Part shown: piece after piece, positions 36,801 to 44,508 of the stretch
How the letters are laid out: each line of letters starts with the position of its first letter
How positions within the stretch are numbered: the stretch's first letter is position 1
Assembly: GCA_965222745.1 (NCBI GenBank)
Contig: CBDCUW010000004.1
Coordinates: forward strand, 2,108,001 to 2,172,000
Source: CBDCUW01 sp965222745
GTDB lineage: Bacteria; Planctomycetota; Planctomycetia; Pirellulales; Pirellulaceae
Direction: 5' to 3'
Length of the DNA: 64,000 bases
Translations under genes and position numbers: made by a program
The notes under the pieces: generated by a model
Databases searched by the model: none
The model's input: the letters and a program-made list of their open reading frames with translations, nothing else
Told to the model about the DNA's origin: nothing

Positions 36801-37444
36801 GGCAGGCACATGTTCAAGTCGGGATCCCGTATTTCGTAGATGCCTCCCGCTTCGTTGTTCTTTCCTTCCAATCCGAACGAATCCAGAATCTGGGTTTCAT
36901 ATCGTCCCTGGTGGTACAAGCCGCTGTTGGCTCGGCCTTGGCCGCGAGCTTTGGGCATGAACGGCAGCCGGAATTCGAGGTGCAACGAGTAGTCGCCGAA
37001 GGTGTCAATGCTGGTGCAACCCTCCATCAACAGACCGTCGTCGGTGATGCGCGCCCCCTTTTTCCAATGTTGATCGAGCGATTGCCGCGAGCCGTCAAAC
37101 AGGACCACCGCCCCACCAGGCGGTTTTGCACCCAGGGTCGGGCTACTGCGCCGGACTCGTTTGAACTGATCGACCATCGCTTCGGTGGCGGCGTCATCTG
37201 CTTCGATGACTTGAACTTCGCTGCCATCCCATCCGGCGCCGGGCAGTCCATCTTTGTAAATCTTTACTCGAAACTGGCCGTCGCCTTCGGCGATCACTTG
37301 CAAACCCCGCGTGCTGTCGGTGTATTCACCCTGCAAGGCAAAATCGGGGTCCGCCTTGGCCGCATCCGGGCTGTCGTAAACTTGAGCTTGGGCAAACGTC
37401 ACCCACAACATCGTCGCAAGGCAACTTGGAAGCGGAATTCGCAT
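33845..37444 (-). CDS. Secreted five-haem cytochrome with DUF1080 and PA14 domains
   Basis: 1199 residues from MRIPLPSCLATMLWVTFAQA, a signal peptide. Residues about 110-295 are a DUF1080 (3-keto-disaccharide hydrolase/LamG-like) domain: VVLFDGS, GNPVRFRNIWVKP. Five c-haem sites follow: CVACH at 332, CVACH at 432, CAACH at 690, CYACH at 770 and CVSCH at 887. A PA14 carbohydrate-binding-type domain sits between the second and third (about 515-650, SSDDGSMLYIDGKKVADND). The C-terminal 300 residues are beta-rich. Probably a periplasmic electron-transfer protein tied to polysaccharide breakdown, with the adjacent dehydrogenase-like protein as likely partner. The start gives a proper signal peptide; a longer frame upstream overlaps the M81 gene and is rejected. 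Confidence 0.85.
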   Translation of the reverse strand: MRIPLPSCLATMLWVTFAQAQVYDSPDAAKADPDFALQGEYTDSTRGLQVIAEGDGQFRVKIYKDGLPGAGWDGSEVQVIEADDAATEAMVDQFKRVRRSSPTLGAKPPGGAVVLFDGSRQSLDQHWKKGARITDDGLLMEGCTSIDTFGDYSLHLEFRLPFMPKARGQGRANSGLYHQGRYETQILDSFGLEGKNNEAGGIYEIRDPDLNMCLPPLVWQTYDVDFTAARYDADGKKSSDAKITVRLNGIVVHRDVELPRSTRAAPVKEGPEDGPIYLQNHGNPVRFRNIWVKPRDVAAEARRPIVPGFERFHGSSSASVEGGRVLLAELNCVACHAADEQLVRHIQPKQAPILDSVGTRLHPEWMMKYIADPRGVKPGTTMPDMMAGMDETERREAAIALTSFLVGEASILSGGKRGNTDNGQRLFHQSGCVACHLPQNGKKVNRATSVPLVSLGEKYSRGSLQAFLKVPLAVRPSGRMPHINLGDNGWTDVAQYLTGDTSISFGSGGGRPKKPNMKFASYKGSWDKMPDLDDLQPDKTGVSRGLDIGVAGQTENFAIRFDGFLPIDQAGKYSFRLSSDDGSMLYIDGKKVADNDGVHPNQSTEGSLNLTKGLHAIRVEYFEKGGEEVLTLDWAGPGVKSGLIDKMIKMERSDSGLPVDPEPEEVDPNAYVFQPQLVEKGRKLFASLGCAACHQRQLDGKRIESSLAAPGLADCDSGGCLAGGGKTGAANYELLDSQTESLVAAIDAGPPKAQPTADMALAHTMVSLNCYACHIRGGRGGPESDRNPLFVSTIPEMGDEGRLPPPLDGVGDKLRQDWLKKVITDGDKSRPYMKTFMPRFGRAGEHLSRALANLDARTDAEIAVIDQPENRVVSTGRKMVGAKGLACVSCHTFGQFKATGIQAIALDTMASRIREDWFHRYLPDPQKYRPGTRMPTGYPEGKSTVTDIYDGDRDRQLAAMWAFLEKGTKGGVPEGIVGGMIELKADQKPVIYRNFIEGVSPRGIAVGYPEKANLCWDANHLSLTLIWQDRFIDASKHWIGRGPGNQMPLGGSVVTLEKTSPVAVLSDSQAAWPSEPVKERGYKFLGYRLDKSGRPTFRYRGDAFMVDDKPIAVKGELVGTFQRQLKVTPLEGADIAGRIYVRIASGKVSPQDDGSYLVDDTVNIRVTSSAKPIVRQIEGKTEVLVPVDRPETINQEIVW

Positions 37445-37613
37445 CAGGTACTTTTCGAAAGCAAGAGGTGCAGAGGGGGGATTCAAGCGGAGCTTTGGCC
37501 GGACCGGTCGATTGCCGATCACACGGCGGGAGCCATCGGTCCGGCCCATTGTATTCACAATGCCTGTTGAAGTGGGTGTCGCGCCGGAAGCCAAAGTTCG
37601 GCGTCGTTTTGGA

Positions 37614-39074
37614 CTACGAAAAGCGCGACCGGCGTGTAGCGTGGATGTAATCCAGTTGCGATAAGTCGCTGCGACAAGGACCAGGAGTATCGACAGTGAA
37701 GGAGCGCGCCGTGATCGGATCGTAGGCCCGGCGGTGGGCGACGGCGGCCTTGACAACGATGACGCTCTGGCTGGCTGGTTCGATCCCTTGGCTTCGCCAT
37801 TGGCCAAGATCAAACGGCGGCGTCTTGCGGCTGGTCAACAAGATCTGCAAACCAGCATGCCGCACGACGGCACTTCTGCCCATGTCAAAATGATCGCCTG
37901 ACATCGACGCCAAATGACTTTGTTTGTCGGCAAGTTCAAAACGACCGTCGCTGGTCGAAACGAGTTCGACATCCAACGTCAACGGGCCGGTATCAAAACG
38001 ACTGCCTCTACCCCCAATCGGAAGCGATAATCGATCCGTCGGCCGGTGACCGTGTAGAACCTCTACCGCAAGCGGATCGTTGATGCAGATCGCCGATTGC
38101 GACGCGCGGTGATGAACGAGCGCTCGCAGTAGCCCGGTGGTATCACCCGGCGCGCCGCCGCCGATGTTGTCGGCCGGTTCCACAAGAACGGTCAATCCGT
38201 CGACTGGATTGTTCACCAGCTCGGTCATGACGTCATCGATCGACCACTCGGCCGGCCGGGCAAGGCCATTCATTTGGTGGGCTGCTTGGGTCAACTGGTC
38301 CAGCGGTTTTCGGGCATCATCGGAAGAGGTGGTGACGATTTGAAAACTAACGCCTGTATCGGGTGTGTCGGCAAAAGCGAAACCGGCCGAGACGTTCACC
38401 GCCCAGATCGATTCGTTTTCTCGTTCGAACTGGCGAGCCATTTGTTGCAGGCGGCGCATCGGATCGTCGCTGGTCCCCGTCGCCGTGGGCGCCCAAATCA
38501 GATGGGCAGGCCGATGCACCAGTGATGGCGCGATCCCAGTATCGATCCTTCGTCGCAAAAGGTTCGCAGCTTGCACAGAAGCGTCGCGGGCATCGGTGTG
38601 CGGATTGCAGCGATAGGCAACCACACCATCGGCATGGGCCGCCATGGCGTCAGAAAAGTTTGCGTGCAGATCGTAAACGGCAAAGATCGGTTTGGCCGCG
38701 GCGCCGGGCAAGGCTCGGAAACGTCTTAGCATTTCGCCTTCGACGTCAAGCTTGGAAGTGGATACCATCGCGCCGTGCAATACCAAAAAGATCGCGTCGA
38801 CGGCGGAATCCCATGTCGATTCGACATCTTGCCAAAAACATTCGATCACTCGATTGTCGACAACGCCGCCCGGCGTTGCCCGAAAGTCGGGCCCCGGCGT
38901 GATGTGCCAACCCCAAGCTTGGAATGATTCCAGCGCGCCGCCCAGTGGCGAACTATCACCGGCACACGCCAACAGTTCGTCACCGCGGCGAATCTGAAAA
39001 TCATCTACACCCGTCGTTTCATCAAGAAACGTATGCGTTTCGTGGAACAGTCCGGCGAGATAGATGTGCGACAT
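37614..39074 (-). CDS. M81 family metallopeptidase (MlrC/microcystinase-like)
   Basis: 486 residues, no signal peptide. Family hallmarks are visible in order: FHETHTF near the N-terminus, FLVLHGAMV, YDLHANFSDAMA, and the C-terminal-domain signature EPADNIGGGAPGDTTGLL. The segment VVRHAGLQILLTSRKTPPFD and an 'AHRRAYDP' stretch follow. M81 proteins include MlrC, which cleaves linearised microcystin products, but most members act on unknown small peptides or amidated compounds. It follows the RraA-like and MetE-like genes on the same strand, suggesting a shared catabolic role. Confidence 0.9.
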   Translation of the reverse strand: MSHIYLAGLFHETHTFLDETTGVDDFQIRRGDELLACAGDSSPLGGALESFQAWGWHITPGPDFRATPGGVVDNRVIECFWQDVESTWDSAVDAIFLVLHGAMVSTSKLDVEGEMLRRFRALPGAAAKPIFAVYDLHANFSDAMAAHADGVVAYRCNPHTDARDASVQAANLLRRRIDTGIAPSLVHRPAHLIWAPTATGTSDDPMRRLQQMARQFERENESIWAVNVSAGFAFADTPDTGVSFQIVTTSSDDARKPLDQLTQAAHQMNGLARPAEWSIDDVMTELVNNPVDGLTVLVEPADNIGGGAPGDTTGLLRALVHHRASQSAICINDPLAVEVLHGHRPTDRLSLPIGGRGSRFDTGPLTLDVELVSTSDGRFELADKQSHLASMSGDHFDMGRSAVVRHAGLQILLTSRKTPPFDLGQWRSQGIEPASQSVIVVKAAVAHRRAYDPITARSFTVDTPGPCRSDLSQLDYIHATRRSRFS

Positions 39075-39078
39075 CGTC

Positions 39079-39103
39079 GTAGGCCGACTTGTCCCCAGTC
39101 GGC
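39079..39103. repeat. Intergenic hairpin repeat, copy 1
   Basis: The sequence begins GTAGGCCGACTTGTCCCC and continues AGTCGGC. The arms GCCGACT/AGTCGGC can pair into a hairpin. A near-identical copy is at 50863-50889. Here it lies between the RraA-like gene and the M81 gene. Confidence 0.7.
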
Positions 39104-39116
39104 GAATTTGTACTTT

Positions 39117-39764
39117 TCAAAGAATTCCGTGCCGTTTGAACACTTCGGCCACGGGCACGCCAGCTCGGAGTTCTTCTCGAACGGTGTTTTCTCCTGCCAC
39201 TTTTTCGCTGGCCAGTCGCAGCGCCTGTTCGGCTGCCTGTTGGGGTACGATCACCACGCCGTCCAGATCGCCAAGCAAGTAGTCGCCGCTGGCAATCGCC
39301 ACCCCGTCAATGGTGATTGGGGATCCGATGCTGATCACGTCCAGTCGCCCAGCGCTGTCGGCCGGAGTGCAACCGATTCCGAACACCGGAAACTCCATCT
39401 GGCGAAGTGCCCACATGTCACGGCAACAGGCGGTCATCACCACACCCCGAACCCCTTTTGCAACACAGGCAGTCGAAAGCAGTTCGCCCCAAAACGCACT
39501 TCGGTCGTTGTGCGCTGCATCGACGACCAAGACGTCCCCTTGGGTCATCGTATCGATCGCCTGCATCTCTAGCTTGTAGGGTTCCGCTGGCAGTTCATCA
39601 ACCGCGATTGCTTTGGCGGTAAAGACTCGGCCGCAGATCTTGTGGGTTTCGGTCAACGGTCCAACGCGGGCGCTGAGGATCTGATTTCGATAGCCCATCG
39701 AATCGAGCACATCGGCAACGACCGCTGGATAAAGTCGCTCCAAAAGCGAAATCGGATCGGTCAT
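39117..39764 (-). CDS. RraA family protein (aldolase-type / RNase E regulator-like fold)
   Basis: 215 residues from MTDPISLLERLYPAVVADVL. The family pattern is visible: DVLDSMG near the start, GRVFTAKAIAV, then DVLVVDAAHNDRSAFWGELL, VRGVVMTACCRD (the R-D pair that binds metal and substrate in HMG/CHA aldolases), FPVFGIG, GDYLLGDLDGVVIVP. Bacterial members outside the enteric RraA group are usually 4-hydroxy-4-methyl-2-oxoglutarate aldolase or oxaloacetate-decarboxylase-like enzymes. The ATG overlaps the stop of the MetE-like gene (ATGA), so the two are translationally coupled. Confidence 0.9.
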   Translation of the reverse strand: MTDPISLLERLYPAVVADVLDSMGYRNQILSARVGPLTETHKICGRVFTAKAIAVDELPAEPYKLEMQAIDTMTQGDVLVVDAAHNDRSAFWGELLSTACVAKGVRGVVMTACCRDMWALRQMEFPVFGIGCTPADSAGRLDVISIGSPITIDGVAIASGDYLLGDLDGVVIVPQQAAEQALRLASEKVAGENTVREELRAGVPVAEVFKRHGIL

Positions 39765-40927
39765 GGCCAAAGTTCCCGCGACGCTAGTTCCGCTCCTTGG
39801 GCCAGATTTTGGAACTTCGCCCACACGATCGACGGGTGGATTTCCTGTTCCGTCGCGGCAAACGACGCGAAACCGCAATCGCTGCCGCCGATGACATTTT
39901 CACGTCCAACCACACTGGCGAAACGAATCAGCCGCTGAGCAATCAGTTCGGGGTGTTCCACCAGGGGAGTTGAATGCGAGATGACGCCGGGAACCAGGCT
40001 CTTTCCTTCCGGCACGTCAACGTTTTCCCAAACTTTCCATTCGTGTTCATGGCGTGGATTCCCCGCCTCGAACAGGTAAGCGCCGGCACGGACTTTCAGC
40101 ATGATGTCCACGATGTCGGCCAGATTCATTTCGTGAACACGTGGTCCGATGTTGATCCCGTAGCAGGTGTGAAACCGTACCCGGTCTTCGGGGATCCCTC
40201 GAAGCGCGTGGTTGAGCGCCTCAACACGCAATTCGGCCCAACTCCGGCAATCTTCCACCGTCAGATCGGGACGAGAAATGTAGTAGGTCAGCAACCGCGG
40301 GTCATCGATTTGCAACAACAGACCGGCGTCCACGATCGCTTGATACTCCTCGTGCATCGCGTCGGCAATCGCGTACAGGTATTCCTCGTCGGACGAATAA
40401 AACTGGTTCGCTTGTTGGCCTTCGACGTCGGAAGGTGAAACGGCAGTCATGAAGATCTCTTCGACGCCGCGATCGTCGGCTGCCGCTTTGACATTGGCGA
40501 TGTCACGCTGAAGCGCCGCATGCCCGTCGTATTGAATCGGAGCCGTGCATACGAGTTGAACCGGCTTGGCGATCAGCCCGTCACGAATTTTCCGCTGAGC
40601 CGCATAGAACTCCGGAAACGCGATGCTTTCGCGAGATTCTTTCCAAAGGTCTTCGCCCTGATCAGCACTGGGCGTGAATCCCGATAACCGTTCGGAAATG
40701 TACGTCAAGAAACTCGATTTGCTTTGTTCTCCGTCACAGACAACGTCGATTCCGGCATCGGCTTGCCTGCCAACGATGTCACGGACCGCACCGCGAACGA
40801 GCGTTTCAAAACGATCTTTGTCGTAAGATTCACCCCGTTCTTTGGCAAACAGCAACTCAAGAACAGCGTCTGGACGGGCAAGGCTGCCGACGTGCGTGGT
40901 AAGAATTCGGTCGGTGCTGCGTTTCAT
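39761..40927 (-). CDS. Cobalamin-independent methionine synthase II-like (MetE C-terminal domain) protein
   Basis: 388 residues from MKRSTDRILTTHVGSLARPD, with a good ribosome-binding site (AAGGGTG) upstream. It has the single TIM-barrel of the MetE C-terminal domain. 'ILTTHVGSL.RP' opens it, GIDVVCDGEQ follows, and the zinc ligands are FHTCYG (His and Cys) and SDCGF (Cys). At about 390 residues it lacks the N-terminal half of true MetE. Such short relatives include epoxyalkane:CoM transferase and uncharacterised methyl or thiol transferases. Coupled to the RraA-like gene, it more likely serves a catabolic route than methionine synthesis. Confidence 0.85.
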   Translation of the reverse strand: MKRSTDRILTTHVGSLARPDAVLELLFAKERGESYDKDRFETLVRGAVRDIVGRQADAGIDVVCDGEQSKSSFLTYISERLSGFTPSADQGEDLWKESRESIAFPEFYAAQRKIRDGLIAKPVQLVCTAPIQYDGHAALQRDIANVKAAADDRGVEEIFMTAVSPSDVEGQQANQFYSSDEEYLYAIADAMHEEYQAIVDAGLLLQIDDPRLLTYYISRPDLTVEDCRSWAELRVEALNHALRGIPEDRVRFHTCYGINIGPRVHEMNLADIVDIMLKVRAGAYLFEAGNPRHEHEWKVWENVDVPEGKSLVPGVISHSTPLVEHPELIAQRLIRFASVVGRENVIGGSDCGFASFAATEQEIHPSIVWAKFQNLAQGAELASRELWP

Positions 40928-41008
40928 TTTCACCCTTTTCTTTCGACGGCCGTCTGGTTCGATGACCACCGCGACACGCAATGACAGGAAAATCAACAAA
41001 TGCTCCGC

Positions 41009-42520
41009 TCATTGTACGGGCGCCAGCAGGCGCGAAACGCGCACCAGCAACCGAAATGGCAGCGCCCGCTCGGTGTATTCCGATTGGGAGGCAAGTTTGC
41101 TGTTGGAAAAGTCATCCATCAGCATTTTTTCGACTTTGCCGGCAAAGTCTTTTCCCAGCAACAGCATCGTGATTTCAAAATTCAGCCGCATCGAACGATT
41201 GTCCAAGTTGGCGGTACCGATCGCCGCAGCCTCGTCGTCGATCAACATCACTTTTTGGTGAAGAAATCCAGGTTGGTATCGATAGATTTTTACTCCCGCC
41301 TCTTCCGCTTCGCCGAAATAGGAGATCGCCGAGAGGTAAACCATCAAGTGGTCAGGATTTTGAGGAATCAGAATCCGCACATCGACGCCGCGGAGCGCCG
41401 CCAACTGCAGCGCCGACATCAGCTGTTCATCGGGAACAAAATAGGGGCTAACGATCCACAGCCGCTCTTTCGCCGAATTGATAGCGTGCAAAAAGAACAG
41501 CGTCCCCGTTTCCAACTTGTCGGCCGGCCCGGTGGGAATGCAGGCCGCGGCCGTCTCACCACCCTCGGCCCGCCGCGGCTCCCAATTCAATTTCGGAGTT
41601 TGCCCCGTCGCCCAGTTCCAATCTTCTAAAAATGGAGCTTGGATGCATTGCACCACCGGACCGCGCAGTTCCACATGCGTGTCTCGCCAAGGGGTCAACA
41701 CGGGATGCTTGTGCAAGTATTCGTCACCCACATTGTGCCCGCCGACGTAGGCAACCTTTCCGTCCACCACCACAATCTTTCGGTGGTTGCGAAAGTTCAA
41801 TCGAAACCGGTTTCCCGAACCCTGAGTCGTATTGAACGGAACGATCTCCACACCCGCGTCGCGCAAGTCGCGTTTGTACTGCTCGGAAAGCTGCTTGCTT
41901 CCCAATTCGTCATACTGAACATAAACGCGGACACCCTCGCCGGCCCTTTCGATCAACGCCTTCTTGAGCCGCTGTCCCAAATCGTCGTCTCGAAGAATAT
42001 AGAACTGCACCAGAATGTAGTCTTCGGCTGTGGCGATCCCATCGATGATCGCATCGAATGTTTGGACGCCGTCAATCAACAGTTTGGCGCTGTTGCCGGT
42101 CGTGATCGGCAGCCGGCTGATGTTGTTCAATAAGCTGGCGTGGCTGGCCTGCAATGAAGATTGAGGCTCCAACAACAAACCGTCTTCTTCCAGTTCGCGA
42201 TAAGCTTGCTGAGCGGTTTCGCTGTTTTGAAGATGTTCGCTGTGACGCAGTAGTACGTATCCGTCAAATCTCGATTGTCCGAATACCCAGTACGCAGGCA
42301 CCGAAACGTACGGAAAGGTGTTCAGGCTGATGGCCCAAGCGATCGCGCCTTGAGCAGTTCGAGTCGACATCACGGCGCGAACCGACGTGACTGCTCCCAT
42401 CAAGTGCATCACCAACACAAAGGCGACAAAGAATCTTTTTCGAGTCGACTTGCGTTTGGGAGTATCCGACGAGTCTTCAGATGAATCACTCTTGCGACGA
42501 AAGAATAATCGTTTCAACAT
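41009..42520 (-). CDS. cls: Cardiolipin synthase (phospholipase D superfamily)
   Basis: 503 residues. An acidic/basic N-terminal tail precedes two membrane segments (FFVAFVLVMHLMGAV and a second near AIAWAISLNTFPYVSVPAYW). Two HKD motifs follow: NHRKIVVVDGKVAYVGGHNV and HQKVMLIDDEAAAIGTANLD. This is the usual bacterial Cls layout, and the enzyme makes cardiolipin from phosphatidylglycerol at the inner membrane. The N-terminal tail of about 30 residues (rich in Ser, Asp and Lys) is longer than usual. It heads the minus-strand run containing the MetE-like, RraA and M81 genes but is probably functionally separate. Confidence 0.92.
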   Translation of the reverse strand: MLKRLFFRRKSDSSEDSSDTPKRKSTRKRFFVAFVLVMHLMGAVTSVRAVMSTRTAQGAIAWAISLNTFPYVSVPAYWVFGQSRFDGYVLLRHSEHLQNSETAQQAYRELEEDGLLLEPQSSLQASHASLLNNISRLPITTGNSAKLLIDGVQTFDAIIDGIATAEDYILVQFYILRDDDLGQRLKKALIERAGEGVRVYVQYDELGSKQLSEQYKRDLRDAGVEIVPFNTTQGSGNRFRLNFRNHRKIVVVDGKVAYVGGHNVGDEYLHKHPVLTPWRDTHVELRGPVVQCIQAPFLEDWNWATGQTPKLNWEPRRAEGGETAAACIPTGPADKLETGTLFFLHAINSAKERLWIVSPYFVPDEQLMSALQLAALRGVDVRILIPQNPDHLMVYLSAISYFGEAEEAGVKIYRYQPGFLHQKVMLIDDEAAAIGTANLDNRSMRLNFEITMLLLGKDFAGKVEKMLMDDFSNSKLASQSEYTERALPFRLLVRVSRLLAPVQ

Positions 42521-42832
42521 GATATTTGTATTCCCAGGTTACCTGTCGCAAAACTACCGGTGGCTCGTTGATGTGTAGTGAGCTTAATTCGAGTTTTGCA
42601 CTGATGGAGTGCTCCGACTTGTCGGAGCTTTTCCTTATTTACGCCTTCGTCAACAATGCGGGCAAATGGTTTGACAGGTAAAGCCTGGAAGGGAACGTAA
42701 AAAATGTCGTCCCGTATATAAAAGAAAGCGGTGACAAGTCACCGTACTCCAAAAAAGTGCAAAAGTCGGACGAAAGAGGAAACCCGCCGCAACAGGTCCG
42801 GAGGGGCTTCCAGGGCCATATGACGCTGGACT
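42521..42832. other. Intergenic region with two short hairpins
   Basis: About 310 bases between the minus-strand cls start and the end of the minus-strand leucyl aminopeptidase gene. Two compact inverted repeats are visible: GCTCCGACTTGTCGGAGC followed by TTTT at 42610-42631, and CGGTGACAAGTCACCG at 42730-42745. The first would be terminator-like only on the plus strand, where no upstream gene ends. They may belong to the same family of short intergenic hairpins as the copies at 39079 and 50863. No gene is supported. Confidence 0.45.
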
Positions 42833-44302
42833 TCACCGCGTTTCGATCCAGTGCAGCAGCGTTCGCACCATCACACCGGTAGCCCCGGCATCACGATGCG
42901 GCTTCGCACCGTCGGCAAAGGCCGGTCCGGCGATATCGATGTGTACCCAGGGCACGTCATCGACAAAATTCTCTAGGAACTTTGCGGCGGTGATCGCGCC
43001 GCCCCAACGCCCTTCGCCAATGTTGCGGATATCCGCCACCCGGCTTTTGACCTTTTCATCGTAGAGTTCAAACATCGGCAACTGCCATACCGGTTCGCCG
43101 ACGTGCTGTGCCGCCGCTTCAACTTCGTCACACAAGTTTTGATCGTTGGTCATCAAACCGGCCACGTCGTTGCCCAAAGCAACCATGCAGGCTCCGGTCA
43201 ACGTGGCCAGGTCAACCAGCGCAGCTGGCCTGTGCTGCACCGCCACATCCAGCGTGTCGGCCAGGACGACGCGGCCCTCGGCGTCAGTGTTCAAAATTTC
43301 AATCGTTTTTCCGCTTCGCGTCTCGATCACGTCGCCAAGTTTGTAGCTTTCGCCGCTGACCATGTTCTCGGCCAAACCGCATAAGCCGATCACGTTTCGT
43401 TTCACGCCCAACTTGGCGACGGCATGCATGACGCCAACGACCGTTGCCGCGCCGGCCATATCGCACTTCATGTCGACCATCGACTCGCTGGGTTTGAGCG
43501 ATAGCCCGCCGCTGTCAAACGTGACACCCTTGCCGACCAGCGCCACCGGTGGTTCATCTCCGCCGCCGTGATGCCGCAAGATGATCAGCCTTGGCTTGCG
43601 GGACGAACCGGCGCCAACCGCCAGGATCGCGCGGCATCCCTCGTGATCAAGCTTGGTCTCGTCCCACACTTCGGCTGACAAACCGACTGATTGTGCCAGA
43701 GCGGCGGTGCGGCTGGCGAAACTTTCCGGGAAAACCACCGCCGGCGGCTCATTGACCAATCGGCGAGTCTGATTGATCGATTGGCCGATCACCTGGCCAC
43801 GCTGGATCACTTGCGGAGCGATCCCCAGAAAGCTGATTTTTTCGGGGACCTCGATTGCCACTTCCGATTGGTAGATCCCCTGTCCTTCGCACCCGAAGAT
43901 CACCCCCGCAACGATCGATTCGTGCATGTCCGGTGGAAAGGCGTCGGCCAGTGACACCACGACCGATTTTCGGGGACGATCGGCCAGTTTGCGAATCGCC
44001 GCCGCCGCCGACTCAAACGCCAACGATTGGCTGGGCTGACCAGAGGGGCCGATTCCGACCACCAAAATCATCGCCGGGCCTTCCTGTTGGGGCGATGCAA
44101 TCAGAGTGATTTCCCCTTTTTTGCCGCGCAGCTCTCCCCGCGATATCAGGCGATCGATCCAATTCTGGGGTTGATTGATTGCGGCAAGATGCTCGGGCAA
44201 CTCGCCATCTTCCGGCAGGGCCACGACCAGCAAACTTGCATCGGCGTCGGCAAGATCAGAAACGGATTGAAGCGTCGGCGCGGGCAGCGGCAAGCTTTCC
44301 AT
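42833..44302 (-). CDS. pepA: Leucyl aminopeptidase (M17)
   Basis: 489 residues, cytoplasmic. The M17 catalytic domain is complete: VGKGVTFDSGGLSLKPS with the metal-binding Lys and Asp, DMKCDMAGAA, and the family signature NTDAEGRVVLADTL. An N-terminal macro-like domain of about 170 residues precedes it. The enzyme removes N-terminal residues from peptides and uses two divalent metals. It stands alone on this strand, divergent from the UbiD-type gene. Confidence 0.95.
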   Translation of the reverse strand: MESLPLPAPTLQSVSDLADADASLLVVALPEDGELPEHLAAINQPQNWIDRLISRGELRGKKGEITLIASPQQEGPAMILVVGIGPSGQPSQSLAFESAAAAIRKLADRPRKSVVVSLADAFPPDMHESIVAGVIFGCEGQGIYQSEVAIEVPEKISFLGIAPQVIQRGQVIGQSINQTRRLVNEPPAVVFPESFASRTAALAQSVGLSAEVWDETKLDHEGCRAILAVGAGSSRKPRLIILRHHGGGDEPPVALVGKGVTFDSGGLSLKPSESMVDMKCDMAGAATVVGVMHAVAKLGVKRNVIGLCGLAENMVSGESYKLGDVIETRSGKTIEILNTDAEGRVVLADTLDVAVQHRPAALVDLATLTGACMVALGNDVAGLMTNDQNLCDEVEAAAQHVGEPVWQLPMFELYDEKVKSRVADIRNIGEGRWGGAITAAKFLENFVDDVPWVHIDIAGPAFADGAKPHRDAGATGVMVRTLLHWIETR

Positions 44303-44508
44303 GTGACGGATGACTTTGGATGCGGAATGTTCAGATGACCGGAAAAGTGGAACGTGCGTTAGTCTAGCGCTTGCATCGCGGTTATCCTACCCCGCGTGGC
44401 TCGCTTCCGGCGGCTCATGCCGGCCAGCGGCCCCACGCAAACGAAGGGTCCCAGGCAACAGACTGTTTCGTTTTTCTGCAGGTTTCTTTTCGTCGATCCT
44501 TGGTCCGG

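Noticed and set aside
35600..37570. 656-codon plus-strand open frame antisense to the five-haem protein gene
   Set aside because: The opposing strand encodes clear CxxCH, DUF1080 and PA14 motifs; the antisense translation has none.
42610..42631. Hairpin followed by TTTT as a terminator
   Set aside because: It would work only on the plus strand, where no gene ends upstream; kept as a structural note only.
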